From positions 338,510-402,509 of the forward strand of contig NZ_VDMN01000005.1 of the NCBI RefSeq assembly GCF_006335145.1: 64,000 nt of DNA. The letters are read 5' to 3'. Positions within the stretch are counted from its first letter, which is position 1; each line of letters begins with the position of its first letter. The translations under genes were made by a program, and so were the position numbers. The DNA comes from Aliirhizobium smilacinae (lineage in GTDB: Bacteria; Pseudomonadota; Alphaproteobacteria; Rhizobiales; Rhizobiaceae). The notes beneath the pieces are model-generated. The model was given only the letters and a program-made list of their open reading frames with translations, did no database searches and was not told the origin of the DNA. This document shows positions 1-8,438 of the stretch, piece by piece.

Positions 1-1
1 C

Positions 2-982
2 TTTGGCATAGGCAGCATCGTCGTTGCCGTCAGTGCTCAGGCCGCAGACAAGAAGGTTGTCGTCGCCTACCAGACCGACGCGCTTCCTTCATCCGTCGCC
101 ATCGCCAATGGCGAGTTCTCCAAGGACACCGGCTACGAGATTGATTTCCGCAAGTTCAATTCGGGAGCCGAAATTTTCGCTGCCATCGCCTCGGGCGATG
201 TCCAGGTCGGTTATGTCGGCTCGAGCCCGTTCGCTGCCGCCACGTCACGCGGGTTGGCAGTCAAGGCATTCTACCTTTCTTCCATCTCGGGCATCGACGA
301 AGCGCTGGTCGTTCGCAACGGTTCGGGCATAGAAAGCCTCTCCGACCTCAAGGGCAAAAAGCTTGCCGCAGCTCCCGTCTCGACCGACCATTATCAGCTT
401 CTCGCATTGATCAAGTCTCTTGGCTTAAGCGAGCGTGACGTTCAGGTTTTTGCAATTCCGCAGCCGGAAATCGTCGCAGCGTTCAATCGCGGTGACCTCG
501 ATGGTGGCTTCGTCTGGGATCCGGCTCTGACCGAGCTCAAGAAAACCGGCAAGGTTCTCGTCACGTCTAAGGAAGTCGCCGAAAAAGGCGCTCCGACCTT
601 CTCCGCCTGGGTTGCTGCCAGCAAGTTCGGTGATGAAAACCCGGAGTTTCTGAAGAAGTTCGCCGGCGTCATCAACAAATATTACGCTTCCTTCGCCAAG
701 GACAAGGCAGCCTGGAATGCTGATAGCGCCCATGCCAAAGAACTTGCCAAGCTTCTCGGCGGCACGGCCGAACAGCAAGCCTCGGCGCTCAACAACCTCA
801 ATCTTCTGACGCCGGACGTGCAGGCATCTGCTGCCTGGCTGGGTGGCGGCGAAAAATCGGGCGCAGCCAAGATCCTCAAGGATACCGCGCAGTTTCTGAA
901 GGATCAGGGCAAGGTCACGGAAGTGCTTCCAAGTTACGCCGAGTTCGTGACAGCCAATGCGCTTGCCGGCGCCAGCAACTGA
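2..982 (+). CDS. tauA: Taurine ABC transporter, substrate-binding protein (5' partial)
   Basis: This is the periplasmic binding protein of a taurine/sulfonate importer. The reading frame is open from base 2, so the start codon and most of the signal peptide lie outside the window. The visible N-terminus is a hydrophobic run ending in SAQA, a plausible signal peptidase site, followed by the mature start ADKKVVVAYQT. The GSSPFAAATSRG segment and the later VAAFNRGDLDGGFVWDP stretch are typical of TauA within the SsuA/NMT1 binding-protein fold. TauB and TauC follow in the same direction with a 53-base gap, which supports taurine over other sulfonates, although the ligand cannot be proved from sequence. 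Assignment to the family is secure. Confidence 0.9.
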   Translation, partial: FGIGSIVVAVSAQAADKKVVVAYQTDALPSSVAIANGEFSKDTGYEIDFRKFNSGAEIFAAIASGDVQVGYVGSSPFAAATSRGLAVKAFYLSSISGIDEALVVRNGSGIESLSDLKGKKLAAAPVSTDHYQLLALIKSLGLSERDVQVFAIPQPEIVAAFNRGDLDGGFVWDPALTELKKTGKVLVTSKEVAEKGAPTFSAWVAASKFGDENPEFLKKFAGVINKYYASFAKDKAAWNADSAHAKELAKLLGGTAEQQASALNNLNLLTPDVQASAAWLGGGEKSGAAKILKDTAQFLKDQGKVTEVLPSYAEFVTANALAGASN

Positions 983-1035
983 TGAAACGGGACGCCGGGT
1001 GAAAGCCTGGCGTCCCGTCTTGAGAAAGACATCCC

Positions 1036-1827
1036 ATGCTCAAGATCGAACGCGCGAGCGTTTATTTCAAAACCGACCAGGGCCGCATCGTCCATGCTCT
1101 GGATCAGGTCTCGCTCGACATTCCCGAGAAGGGTTTCGTCGTCGCACTGGGCGCATCCGGTTGCGGAAAGTCGACATTGCTCAACGCTATCGCAGGCTTT
1201 CTACCACTGTCGGAAGGCGCGATCACTCTAAACGGACGATCGGTATCTGCACCGGGCTCGGATCGCGGCGTGGTTTTCCAGAAGGACACGTTGTTTCCCT
1301 GGAAAAATGTCACCGACAACGTGGCTCTCGGGCTGAAATTCGCGGGCGTTTCGAAAGCCGAACGGACCCGTCGTTGCGAGGCGCTTCTGGACCTGGTTGG
1401 CTTGAGCGATTTCGCCAGGGCGTTTCCCTACGAGCTTTCCGGCGGCATGCGCCAGCGGGTTGGCATCGCACGTGCGCTCGCGGCAGATCCGGACACTCTT
1501 CTGATGGACGAGCCTTTCGGGGCGCTCGACAGCATGACGCGCGAACAGATGCAGGAACTTTTGGTCACCGTTTGGAAACAGACGGGTAAACGGGTATTCT
1601 TCATCACGCATTCCGTTGAGGAAGCACTCTTCCTGGGTACCCAGGTCATCGTCATGTCTCCGCGGCCTGGCCGGATCGTGGCGCGTTACAATCTCGATTT
1701 CGTACAGAGATTTGCCGAGACGGGAGATGCGCGGGCGATCAAGACGTCGTCCGACTTTAACGACTTGAGAGAAGATATCCGCACGCTTTTGCATGGCGGG
1801 CAGGATGCAAGGAGCGCTGCGGAATGA
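1036..1827 (+). CDS. tauB: Taurine ABC transporter, ATP-binding protein
   Basis: This is the cytoplasmic ATPase that energises the TauABC importer. It has 263 residues, the usual length for TauB/SsuB. The Walker A motif GASGCGKST lies near residues 38-46, the signature LSGGMRQRV near 134-142, and Walker B LLMDEPFGALD shortly after; the H-loop is ITHSVEEA. The ATG follows a GAGAAAGAC purine stretch. The end overlaps the start of tauC by four bases (ATGA), so the two are probably translated together. A long alternative reading frame on the same strand at 957-1589 has no domain and is a shadow of this gene. Confidence 0.93.
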   Translation: MLKIERASVYFKTDQGRIVHALDQVSLDIPEKGFVVALGASGCGKSTLLNAIAGFLPLSEGAITLNGRSVSAPGSDRGVVFQKDTLFPWKNVTDNVALGLKFAGVSKAERTRRCEALLDLVGLSDFARAFPYELSGGMRQRVGIARALAADPDTLLMDEPFGALDSMTREQMQELLVTVWKQTGKRVFFITHSVEEALFLGTQVIVMSPRPGRIVARYNLDFVQRFAETGDARAIKTSSDFNDLREDIRTLLHGGQDARSAAE

Positions 1828-2678
1828 CGGATATTGTAGAAACCGCGTCGGTGGTCGCCGTTCCGAAAGCGCAGGAACCCCGCATTGTCGAGATGACACG
1901 TTTCGGCGCGAGCGGCAGCCGAACCCTGGCGATCAGCATTCTCACAGGACTTCTTATCATTGTCGCGTGGTGGACCGCAGCCAGGCTCGCCGTCGTGCCG
2001 CGTCTCTTCCTGCCGACGCCTCAGGACGTGCTGACCCAGTTTCGTCTCATCTTTAACGACGGTTATGCGGGTGCATCACTTGGCGAGCATATTTCTGCAA
2101 GCCTTTTTCGCATTCTGACGGCCGCCGCGATCGCGATAACCGCCGCCATACCCATCGGTTTGCTGATGGGGCTGAGCCGCTGGGCAAAAGGCATTCTGGA
2201 CGTACCGATCGAATTTTACTGGCCTTTGCCGCCGCTCGCCTATCTGCCGTTGATGATCATATGGCTCGGCATCGGAGAGACTTCGAAAGTGACGTTGCTC
2301 GTTCTTGCCATGTTTGCACCGATCTGCCTTTCGGCACAGGCGGGTGTCCGGTCCCTGCCGATCGAGCGGGTGAACGCCGCACGCTCTCTGGGGGCAAGCC
2401 GCCTGCAGCTTTTCCGCGACATCGTTTTTCCGACTGCATTGCCCGAAATCCTGACCGGAATCCGTATCGCGTTCGGCGTCGGCTGGAGCACGCTGGTGGC
2501 CGCGGAGCTGATCGCCTCCAATCGCGGCATCGGCTACATGATCATGTCGGCTTCGCATTTTCTCGCAACGGATGTCGTGTTTGTCGGTATTCTGATCATC
2601 GCTGCATGCGCGTTTGTCTTCGGCCTCGCCGTTCGTCTTCTCGAGGCGCTGCTTGTGCCCTGGAAAGGCCGGCTCTGA
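1824..2678 (+). CDS. tauC: Taurine ABC transporter, permease
   Basis: This is the inner-membrane permease of the taurine importer, 284 residues, with about six hydrophobic helices. The cytoplasmic EAA-type loop that contacts the ATPase is visible as AARSLGASRLQLFRDIVFP, about two thirds along. The C-terminal region (AFGVGWSTLVAAELI) is characteristic of the SsuC/TauC subgroup. The start is the ATG that overlaps the tauB stop. A cytoplasmic N-terminal tail of about 30 residues precedes the first membrane helix, as usual in this subgroup. Confidence 0.92.
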   Translation: MTDIVETASVVAVPKAQEPRIVEMTRFGASGSRTLAISILTGLLIIVAWWTAARLAVVPRLFLPTPQDVLTQFRLIFNDGYAGASLGEHISASLFRILTAAAIAITAAIPIGLLMGLSRWAKGILDVPIEFYWPLPPLAYLPLMIIWLGIGETSKVTLLVLAMFAPICLSAQAGVRSLPIERVNAARSLGASRLQLFRDIVFPTALPEILTGIRIAFGVGWSTLVAAELIASNRGIGYMIMSASHFLATDVVFVGILIIAACAFVFGLAVRLLEALLVPWKGRL

Positions 2679-2785
2679 CTAATTCCGTGACTTTTTGCCC
2701 CGGTAATAACGGGCACGGCAAGATATTTTATTAAATTTTGCGGCCTTAGTTGAGCCGCAGCGAAGACATTGGAGTTGGCAAGACG

Positions 2786-4030
2786 ATGGCAAGACCCGAC
2801 AAACAGGACCCGAGCACGCTTTCCTTTGAAACTCTGGCAGTACATGGCGGCAACGAGGTAGATACCTCGACTGGGGCGATCCGGACGCCAATCGTTATGG
2901 CAAATTCCTATCATTTGCCGGACGACCCTTCGCAGGTCGATTGGTCCGACACCAGCATCGCGCTCTACACCAGAAATTCCGGTTATAACCAGATCCGACT
3001 TCAGCAGAAACTCGCCGCGATGGAGCAGGGCGAGGATGCAGCTGTCTTCGCGACCGGTGTCGCCGCTCTTCATGCCGTATTCTTCACGCTTCTGAAGACT
3101 GGCGATCACGTCGTCGTCAGCGACGTAACCTATGAGGCCGTGTGGCGGCTTTTTGCCGAACTGCTTCCGCAGCGCTATCAGATCCAAGCCACATTCGTCG
3201 ATGTAAGTGACATCGAGGCAGTCAAGGCAGCAATCCGGCCGAATACGAAATTGATTCATACCGAGACGATTGCCAATCCGACGACGAAAGTCTCCGACAT
3301 CGCAGCTTTGTCATCTGTTGCGCGGCAGGCCGGGGTGCTTCTTAGCGTCGACTCGACATTTACCCCGCCGCCTTTGTTTCGACCTTTGGCAAGTGGCGCC
3401 GATCTCGTCATTCATTCGCTGACGAAATACATCAACGGCCACGGCGATGCGATGGGGGGCGTCGTCATCGGCCGGAAGGATCTCGTTCAGCGCATCAAGG
3501 GCGACGCTCTTGTCGATGTCGGGGGAAGCATCGCGCCGTTCAACGCCTGGCTGATCATGCGCGGATCGGTGACGCTGCCCTTGCGACTGGCGCAACATTG
3601 TCGATCCGCTGAGGCCGTCGCACGGTATCTTTCTTCCGACCGGCGCGTTGCATATGTCCGTCATCCGTCGTTGCCGAGCCACCCGCAGCACGATGTCGCC
3701 AAGCGGCAGTTCGGCACGAGAGGATATGGCGCGGTTATCGCGTTTGCGGTCGATGGTGATCCTGCGACGCAGAACCGCTTCGTCTCCAACCTTAAGGTTA
3801 TTACCTCGGCGGTCTCACTTGGACATGATGAAAGCCTGATCGTCCACGTTGGCGCAACAGCGAGAGGTGGCTCCGACCGTTGGCCGGAGGAGTTTCGCAA
3901 ATACGGTCATCTGCGCCTGTCGATCGGGCTCGAGGATACGGATGATCTCATCGCCGACATTACAGCTGCTCTTAACCTCACGTTCGGCGAGGAAGGTCAG
4001 CAAACCGGGGCCCTCGGGGATCGACGCTGA
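2786..4030 (+). CDS. PLP-dependent trans-sulfuration family enzyme (cystathionine/methionine gamma-lyase type)
   Basis: A fold-type I PLP enzyme of the Cys/Met metabolism family, 414 residues. The family handles sulfur amino acids by gamma-elimination, gamma-replacement or beta-elimination. The PLP lysine lies in SLTKYINGHGDAMGG, near residue 213; the phosphate-binding segment FATGVAALHAVF is near residue 88, and the YTRNSGYNQIRLQ substrate loop is present. I chose the ATG at 2786 because GGAG sits 11 bases upstream; an in-frame TTG at 2750 would add 12 unremarkable residues. The gene follows tauC by 107 bases in the same direction, so it may use the sulfur released from taurine or process a related compound. 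Which reaction it performs cannot be decided from the sequence. Confidence 0.83.
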   Translation: MARPDKQDPSTLSFETLAVHGGNEVDTSTGAIRTPIVMANSYHLPDDPSQVDWSDTSIALYTRNSGYNQIRLQQKLAAMEQGEDAAVFATGVAALHAVFFTLLKTGDHVVVSDVTYEAVWRLFAELLPQRYQIQATFVDVSDIEAVKAAIRPNTKLIHTETIANPTTKVSDIAALSSVARQAGVLLSVDSTFTPPPLFRPLASGADLVIHSLTKYINGHGDAMGGVVIGRKDLVQRIKGDALVDVGGSIAPFNAWLIMRGSVTLPLRLAQHCRSAEAVARYLSSDRRVAYVRHPSLPSHPQHDVAKRQFGTRGYGAVIAFAVDGDPATQNRFVSNLKVITSAVSLGHDESLIVHVGATARGGSDRWPEEFRKYGHLRLSIGLEDTDDLIADITAALNLTFGEEGQQTGALGDRR

Positions 4031-4265
4031 TTGTGGGCCTTCATGAGGCATCATGTTCGTCGATGCGTCATGCGAGCCGCTCATGATGGGTGGATGGCGA
4101 GGCTTATCGCTTGCAAAAAACAGAAATCTCTCTCGTCCCGTTCTGAAGCACGGCGTTACTAGAGATTGCCTGCATAATAGTGCGCAAATTCTGTAGAGAA
4201 TGTTGACCATAAAGCCTTTCTGCCTGAGCATCTTAAGTTATTAAGACCACGTGGCGGAGGTGACC
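4031..4265. other. Intergenic stretch after the trans-sulfuration gene
   Basis: I see no credible gene here on either strand. The stretch separates the tau-associated gene from two small genes on the same strand. It presumably holds the promoter for 4266-4460 and perhaps 4558-4953, but no clear -35/-10 pair or palindrome stands out. Confidence 0.4.
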
Positions 4266-4460
4266 ATGATTGCAAGCAGCCTGCCTTTATTTGGGTTTGA
4301 CCTTTTTGCGTTTTCGGCACGGCCTCGTGAAGCACAGCAAATAGAAGAGCCGCCTGAAAAGCGAGTTGGCCGCGATTTTGATGAAGCCCGGGACGACGAG
4401 CGATTGGCGGAAGCCAGGCATCCCGAAAGCTTCTATTGGGGAATTCATTTGCCCTGTTGA
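4266..4460 (+). CDS. Possible 64-residue protein of unknown function
   Basis: A short frame with an excellent ribosome-binding site: GGAGGTGA ends three bases before the ATG. The product has a hydrophobic first third (SSLPLFGFDLFAFSA) followed by a strongly charged stretch rich in Arg, Asp and Glu (residues about 22-55) and ends in HLPC. No family is recognised. The strong site is the main support; the high charge and short length mean it could be fortuitous. A frame on the opposite strand covers the same bases but has no such start. Confidence 0.4.
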   Translation: MIASSLPLFGFDLFAFSARPREAQQIEEPPEKRVGRDFDEARDDERLAEARHPESFYWGIHLPC

Positions 4461-4557
4461 AATGGCTGGCAATCTGACGGCACCGCACTGAATGGCCCGT
4501 CTCTAATTACGGTATTTCAACCGGAAGTTTTCTGAAGATCGAAAAGGGAGAACAATC

Positions 4558-4953
4558 ATGACTTCGACCTTGCCTGACCTACAAAACGGACATGCACCGA
4601 TCACCCTGCAATATCTCTTTCGTGACGCCCTCCACGAGTTCGAGGACTGGGGCATCTTCGTTCAGGAACCAAGAGTTAGTTTTGGGCAGCACGCCGTCAG
4701 AATATCGGAAGTGTTTGAAGCCCTGAAAGGCTGCTCGGATATTGTGCCGGCCAACATCGTCGGCAGCGTAGCCGACAGGCTGACGAAGCCATGGGAAGGC
4801 GAGGGACCGTTGGACGAAATGGCCTTTTCGACCGCAGCACGGGTGATGAGCGTGCTCGTCCGGAAACGACTATTGGAAGATCAGCGATCTGAGCTCGATC
4901 CGAGCCAGCTAAAAGCCGCTATACCGCCCTACGTCGGAGATGCCGCGCAGTAG
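4558..4953 (+). CDS. Hypothetical protein, 131 residues
   Basis: A small soluble acidic protein without signal peptide or membrane segment. The start is supported by AAAAGGGAGAA about six bases upstream. The sequence reads as a compact helical protein (for example FRDALHEFEDWGIF and AFSTAARVMSVLVRKRLL), and codon usage looks like that of its neighbours. I do not recognise the family. It stands alone, ending 23 bases from the end of the convergent peptide transporter operon, so its neighbours say nothing about its function. Confidence 0.65.
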   Translation: MTSTLPDLQNGHAPITLQYLFRDALHEFEDWGIFVQEPRVSFGQHAVRISEVFEALKGCSDIVPANIVGSVADRLTKPWEGEGPLDEMAFSTAARVMSVLVRKRLLEDQRSELDPSQLKAAIPPYVGDAAQ

Positions 4954-4976
4954 GCGGTTGTTGTGACGACCTCAGT

Positions 4977-5726
4977 TTACGAACTGGGCATTCGCGGGAT
5001 GCTCGCCAACAGTTTTTGCGTGTAGCTGTGGCTTGGGCTCGACAGGATTTCGCGTGTTCGGCCGCTTTCGACGATGCGGCCGCGTTCGAGAATGATCATC
5101 TCCTCGCAGAGTGATGACACCAGGCTCAGATCATGCGAGACGAGCACGAATGTGATCGTCTGCGACAGCTCCTTTAACAGCTCGACGATGCGGATGCGGG
5201 TGGAAAGATCCAGCGCGCTGACCACCTCATCGGCAAGGATGACATCCGGCTGCGAGATGATGGCACGCGCAATCGCAATGCGCTGCCTCTGGCCGCCGGA
5301 AAACTCATGCGGGTAACGATTGGCCGCATCGGCTGTCAATCCGACGGCCTCTAGTGCCTGCATGACGGCGGCCTTTCTGTCGCCTTCGATGCCCAGCGAA
5401 CGTAGCGGCTCGGCAACCATGTCGAAGATGCGCTGGCGCGGGTCCAGCGATGAATAGGGATCCTGGAAAACCGCCTGCACGCTGGAGCGAAAGCGCCGCA
5501 TCAATTGGCGGTTCTTTAGATCGAGCAGATTGTCCTCGAACGTGACGCTGCCGCTGGTCGGTTGATTGAGGCCGAGCAAGATGCGCAGCAGCGTCGTCTT
5601 GCCGGAGCCGGATTCGCCGACAATGCCGAGATTGCGGCCTTTCGTCAGTGTGAGGCTGACATCGTGAAGCGTGCTGTTTGCGCGCGTATAGGAAAACGAT
5701 ACCTTGCGAACGTCGATCAGGCTCAT
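4977..5726 (-). CDS. Dipeptide/oligopeptide ABC transporter, ATP-binding protein (DppF type)
   Basis: The second ATPase of a five-gene peptide-type importer. It has 249 residues, with Walker A GESGSGKTT near 36-44, Q-loop VFQDPYSSLDP, signature FSGGQRQRIA and Walker B VILADEVVSALD. The pattern 'QDPYSSLDPR' is typical of DppF/OppF. The start overlaps the stop of the upstream ATPase (ATGA at 5723-5726). It ends without the long C-terminal oligopeptide extension of OppF. Ligand unknown: this family also carries nickel, glutathione and opines. Confidence 0.88.
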   Translation of the reverse strand: MSLIDVRKVSFSYTRANSTLHDVSLTLTKGRNLGIVGESGSGKTTLLRILLGLNQPTSGSVTFEDNLLDLKNRQLMRRFRSSVQAVFQDPYSSLDPRQRIFDMVAEPLRSLGIEGDRKAAVMQALEAVGLTADAANRYPHEFSGGQRQRIAIARAIISQPDVILADEVVSALDLSTRIRIVELLKELSQTITFVLVSHDLSLVSSLCEEMIILERGRIVESGRTREILSSPSHSYTQKLLASIPRMPSS

Positions 5727-6532
5727 GCGGTCATCTCCAGCGCGTCGTCGAATGCACGTGCGGCGACGACGAGGCTCTGCGTGTAGGGATGCTGTGGCTG
5801 TGCGAACACGTCGGCGACTGCGCCCGTTTCGACGATCCGGCCATGCTGCATCACCAGCACGCGATCCACCGTGCCAGCGACGACGGGCAAGTCGTGGCTG
5901 ATGAACAGCAGCGCCATGTCACGCTCGCGAACGAGCCGTTTGAGCAGCGCGAGAATCTCGGCTTGAGTCGTGACATCCAGTGCAGTGGTCGGCTCGTCGG
6001 CGATCAGCAATTTGGGTTTGCAGGCAAGCGCCATGGCAATGGCGGCACGTTGCCGCTGGCCGCCGGAAATCTCGTGTGGCCAGGCATTAAAAATGCGGCC
6101 TGTGTCGGGCAGTGCGACCTGGTCGAGCAGGGACAATACTTCGCGGGTAATGCTTGCCTTGTCGGTCGCGGCGCCATCGCGTTTCGCGCGGCGCCTGACG
6201 GCCTCGCCGACCTGCCGGCCGATCCTGGCGAGCGGATCAAGCGCGGTGAGCGGTTCCTGAAACACGACGGCGGCAGCGGTGCCACGCAACGGCACAAGCT
6301 CGCGGTCGCATGCACCAACAAGCTGGTGGCCGTCGAGCAGGATGGACCCCGAAGCCATCAGAGCTTCCGGCAGCAGACCGATGGCGGCCAGCGCGGTCAA
6401 CGATTTGCCGGAGCCGGACTCGCCGATCAGCCCAAGCCGTTCGCCGGCCGCGATGGAAAACGACAGGTCTGCGACTAGAGACTTGCTCCCGGTCCGGATG
6501 GCGAGATCATGGATGTCGAGGAGTGCGGTCAT
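5723..6532 (-). CDS. Dipeptide/oligopeptide ABC transporter, ATP-binding protein (DppD type)
   Basis: The first of the two ATPases of the peptide-type importer, 269 residues. Walker A is GESGSGKSL, the Q-loop VFQEPLTALDPL, the signature ISGGQRQRAAIA and Walker B LLIADEPTTALDV; the H-loop is FISHDLPVV. The C-terminal AQPQHPYTQSLV is the hallmark tail of DppD/OppD proteins. I set the start at the ATG overlapping the permease stop (ATGA at 6529-6532). The frame is open for about 100 codons upstream, but that part lies inside the permease gene and has no resemblance to the family. Confidence 0.88.
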   Translation of the reverse strand: MTALLDIHDLAIRTGSKSLVADLSFSIAAGERLGLIGESGSGKSLTALAAIGLLPEALMASGSILLDGHQLVGACDRELVPLRGTAAAVVFQEPLTALDPLARIGRQVGEAVRRRAKRDGAATDKASITREVLSLLDQVALPDTGRIFNAWPHEISGGQRQRAAIAMALACKPKLLIADEPTTALDVTTQAEILALLKRLVRERDMALLFISHDLPVVAGTVDRVLVMQHGRIVETGAVADVFAQPQHPYTQSLVVAARAFDDALEMTA

Positions 6533-7386
6533 CGGCGACTCCTGCGGGTTGGGTCCGCGAGATCGCGCAGGCCGTCGGCGAGAAGATTGATGCCGATCAC
6601 CAGCGAGACGAGCGCGATACCCGGCGCAATTGCCCCGAGCGGCGCGGTATAGACGGTTGCCTGCGCTTCCTGCAGCAGCCGGCCCCATGAGGCGTTTGGC
6701 GGTGGTGCGCCGAGGCCGAGATAGGAAAGCGATGCTTCGGCAATCACGGCCAGCCCGAATTGCAGTGCCAGATTGACGAGCAGCGTCGGCCAGATGTTTG
6801 GCAGGACATGGATCATCACCACACCCAGCCACGACGTGCCGGAAATCCGCGACGCAGTGATGTAATCCATCGAAAGCACGCGCTTGGCGAGGATACGTGT
6901 CAGCCGCGCGACGATGGCGGAATTGGCGATTCCGATTGCCACGATCGCGGTTGTGAGGCTGGCACCATCGCTGGATGCGACGATCAGCATCGCAAGCAGC
7001 AACGTCGGAAACGCAATCAGGATATCGAGACCGGCGGCCAGCACATCGTCCAGCGTCTTGGAGGCAAAAGCGGCGAGCAGCCCGATGGTGATGCCGATCA
7101 GCCCGCCGATGACGATTGCGCCGCTGCCGACGGTGAGGGCGATGCGCGAGCCGATCATGATCAGCGAAAACAGGTCACGGCCGAGCCTGTCTGTGCCGGC
7201 GAGATGGACGAGCGATGCAGCCCCCAGCCGCCCACCCGACATGGCGGACGGATCGAACGGCGTCCAGATCAAGGTCATCAGGCCGATCACTACTTGCAGG
7301 CCGACGATGATGGCGCCAATCGTGAACGTCCACGAGCGCCGTTTTTTGCCTTCGACCGAGGCGATGATGATGGTGCTTTCGCTCAT
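6529..7386 (-). CDS. Dipeptide-type ABC transporter, permease (DppC type)
   Basis: Inner-membrane permease, 285 residues, about six helices. It has the cytoplasmic N-terminal tail of DppC proteins, then the TDRLGRDLFSLIMIGSRIAL segment (G-T-D-x-x-G-R-D motif) found in this subfamily, and an EAA-like loop around SRISGTSWLGVVMIHVLPN. The C-terminal region EASLSYLGLGAPPPNASWG is also diagnostic. Start and stop both overlap the neighbouring genes by ATGA. Confidence 0.9.
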   Translation of the reverse strand: MSESTIIIASVEGKKRRSWTFTIGAIIVGLQVVIGLMTLIWTPFDPSAMSGGRLGAASLVHLAGTDRLGRDLFSLIMIGSRIALTVGSGAIVIGGLIGITIGLLAAFASKTLDDVLAAGLDILIAFPTLLLAMLIVASSDGASLTTAIVAIGIANSAIVARLTRILAKRVLSMDYITASRISGTSWLGVVMIHVLPNIWPTLLVNLALQFGLAVIAEASLSYLGLGAPPPNASWGRLLQEAQATVYTAPLGAIAPGIALVSLVIGINLLADGLRDLADPTRRSRR

Positions 7387-8357
7387 CGTGACGCTCCCCC
7401 GCTACGGTCTCTCAGGCGTGGATCGATCAGACGTTGGGCAAGATCGGCGAGAAATCCGACCAGCAGGACCAGAAGTGTGGAGATGAACAGCACGCCCTGC
7501 ACATTGGGATAATCGCGTTGTTCTATGCCCAGAAGCAGCATCGAACCGAGACCGGGCAGCGAAAACACGCGCTCGACGACGACGGCTCCAAGCAGGGTCG
7601 AGGCAAGCTCGATACCGATGATGGAAATGACCGGCACAGACGCATTGCGGATGCCGTGGCGGATCAGCGCCTCGGGGAACCTTGCGCCGAGCGCGCGGGC
7701 AGTGCGCAGGTAATCACTGCCGAGCACGTCCTGCGTGGCGGAGCGCACATAACGGATCAGCGATGCCGACATCACGATGGCGATGGTAATGACCGGAAGC
7801 ACCAGCGCGGTGAATGCGGCGTCCGGTCGTGCCCAGCCGCGCGGCGGAAAGCCGCCGGAGGGGAAAAGCCTGAGATTGACGGCAAACACCGTGACCAGAA
7901 GAATGCCGATCCAGAACACTGGAACGGCGATGCCGAGCTGTGACACGACGGAGATCAGCGAGCCGTACCAACGATTGGCGCGCACCGCTGCGATGATGCC
8001 GAGCGGCAGTGCGATGGCGATCGCCAGCCCGAATGCCATCAGCGTCAGCGGCACGGTGATGGCCAGACGCTTGCCGATCTCAGGCAGAACGGGCGCATGG
8101 CTGACAAAGGATGTTCCGAGATCGAAGCGGGCAAGGCTTGAAACGAAGCGGACAAACTGTTGCGAAAGCGAAAGGTCAGACCCCACCTGCCGGCGTGCGG
8201 CCTCGATCTGCTCGGGATCGGCGCCGACCGAGACCAGCGCATTGGCCGGATCGCCGGGCAGCAGACGCAACAGCACGAACAGTACGGCAGCCGCGATCAC
8301 GATCGAGACCAGCAGGATGGCCAGACGACGCAAGAGATAGGAAAGAATGGTCGGCAC
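7383..8357 (-). CDS. Dipeptide-type ABC transporter, permease (DppB type)
   Basis: Inner-membrane permease, 324 residues. The N-terminal ILSYLLRRLAILLVSIV and LLRLLPGDPANAL segments are the classic DppB/OppB opening, and TARALGARFPEALIRHGIRN is the EAA loop. The start appears to be a GTG at 8355-8357; no strong ribosome site precedes it, so expression may depend on the stem-loop region just upstream. It pairs with the DppC-type permease through a four-base overlap. Confidence 0.88.
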   Translation of the reverse strand: MPTILSYLLRRLAILLVSIVIAAAVLFVLLRLLPGDPANALVSVGADPEQIEAARRQVGSDLSLSQQFVRFVSSLARFDLGTSFVSHAPVLPEIGKRLAITVPLTLMAFGLAIAIALPLGIIAAVRANRWYGSLISVVSQLGIAVPVFWIGILLVTVFAVNLRLFPSGGFPPRGWARPDAAFTALVLPVITIAIVMSASLIRYVRSATQDVLGSDYLRTARALGARFPEALIRHGIRNASVPVISIIGIELASTLLGAVVVERVFSLPGLGSMLLLGIEQRDYPNVQGVLFISTLLVLLVGFLADLAQRLIDPRLRDRSGGASR

Positions 8358-8370
8358 CTTTCATGGAAAA

Positions 8371-8393
8371 GCCGCCCGGAAAAACCGGGCGGC
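8371..8393 (-). terminator. Stem-loop between binding-protein and permease genes
   Basis: A perfect 9-bp stem (GCCGCCCGG paired with CCGGGCGGC) with a five-base loop, followed on the minus strand by TTTTCC. It lies in the 81-base gap between the binding-protein stop and the permease start. In ABC operons such hairpins commonly protect the 3' end of the binding-protein message or terminate part of transcription, giving more binding protein than membrane components. Confidence 0.6.
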
Positions 8394-8438
8394 TGCCTTA
8401 TAACGCAGATTTTCGATTTGCCGAGAGCAAGATGACGG

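Noticed and set aside
957..1589. Long plus-strand frame overlapping tauA and tauB
   Set aside because: Covers a clear ATPase gene in another frame; the product is Arg-rich and has no domain.
2750..2785. TTG start adding 12 residues to the trans-sulfuration enzyme
   Set aside because: The ATG at 2786 has GGAG at suitable distance, and the extra residues look like untranslated leader.
2679..2785. Possible SAM-II-type riboswitch before the trans-sulfuration gene
   Set aside because: There are two short hairpins (for example TGCGGC/GCCGCA) but I could not find the conserved SAM-II core.
5678..6478. 266-codon plus-strand frame
   Set aside because: Antisense to two ATPase genes with intact motifs; no similarity of its own.
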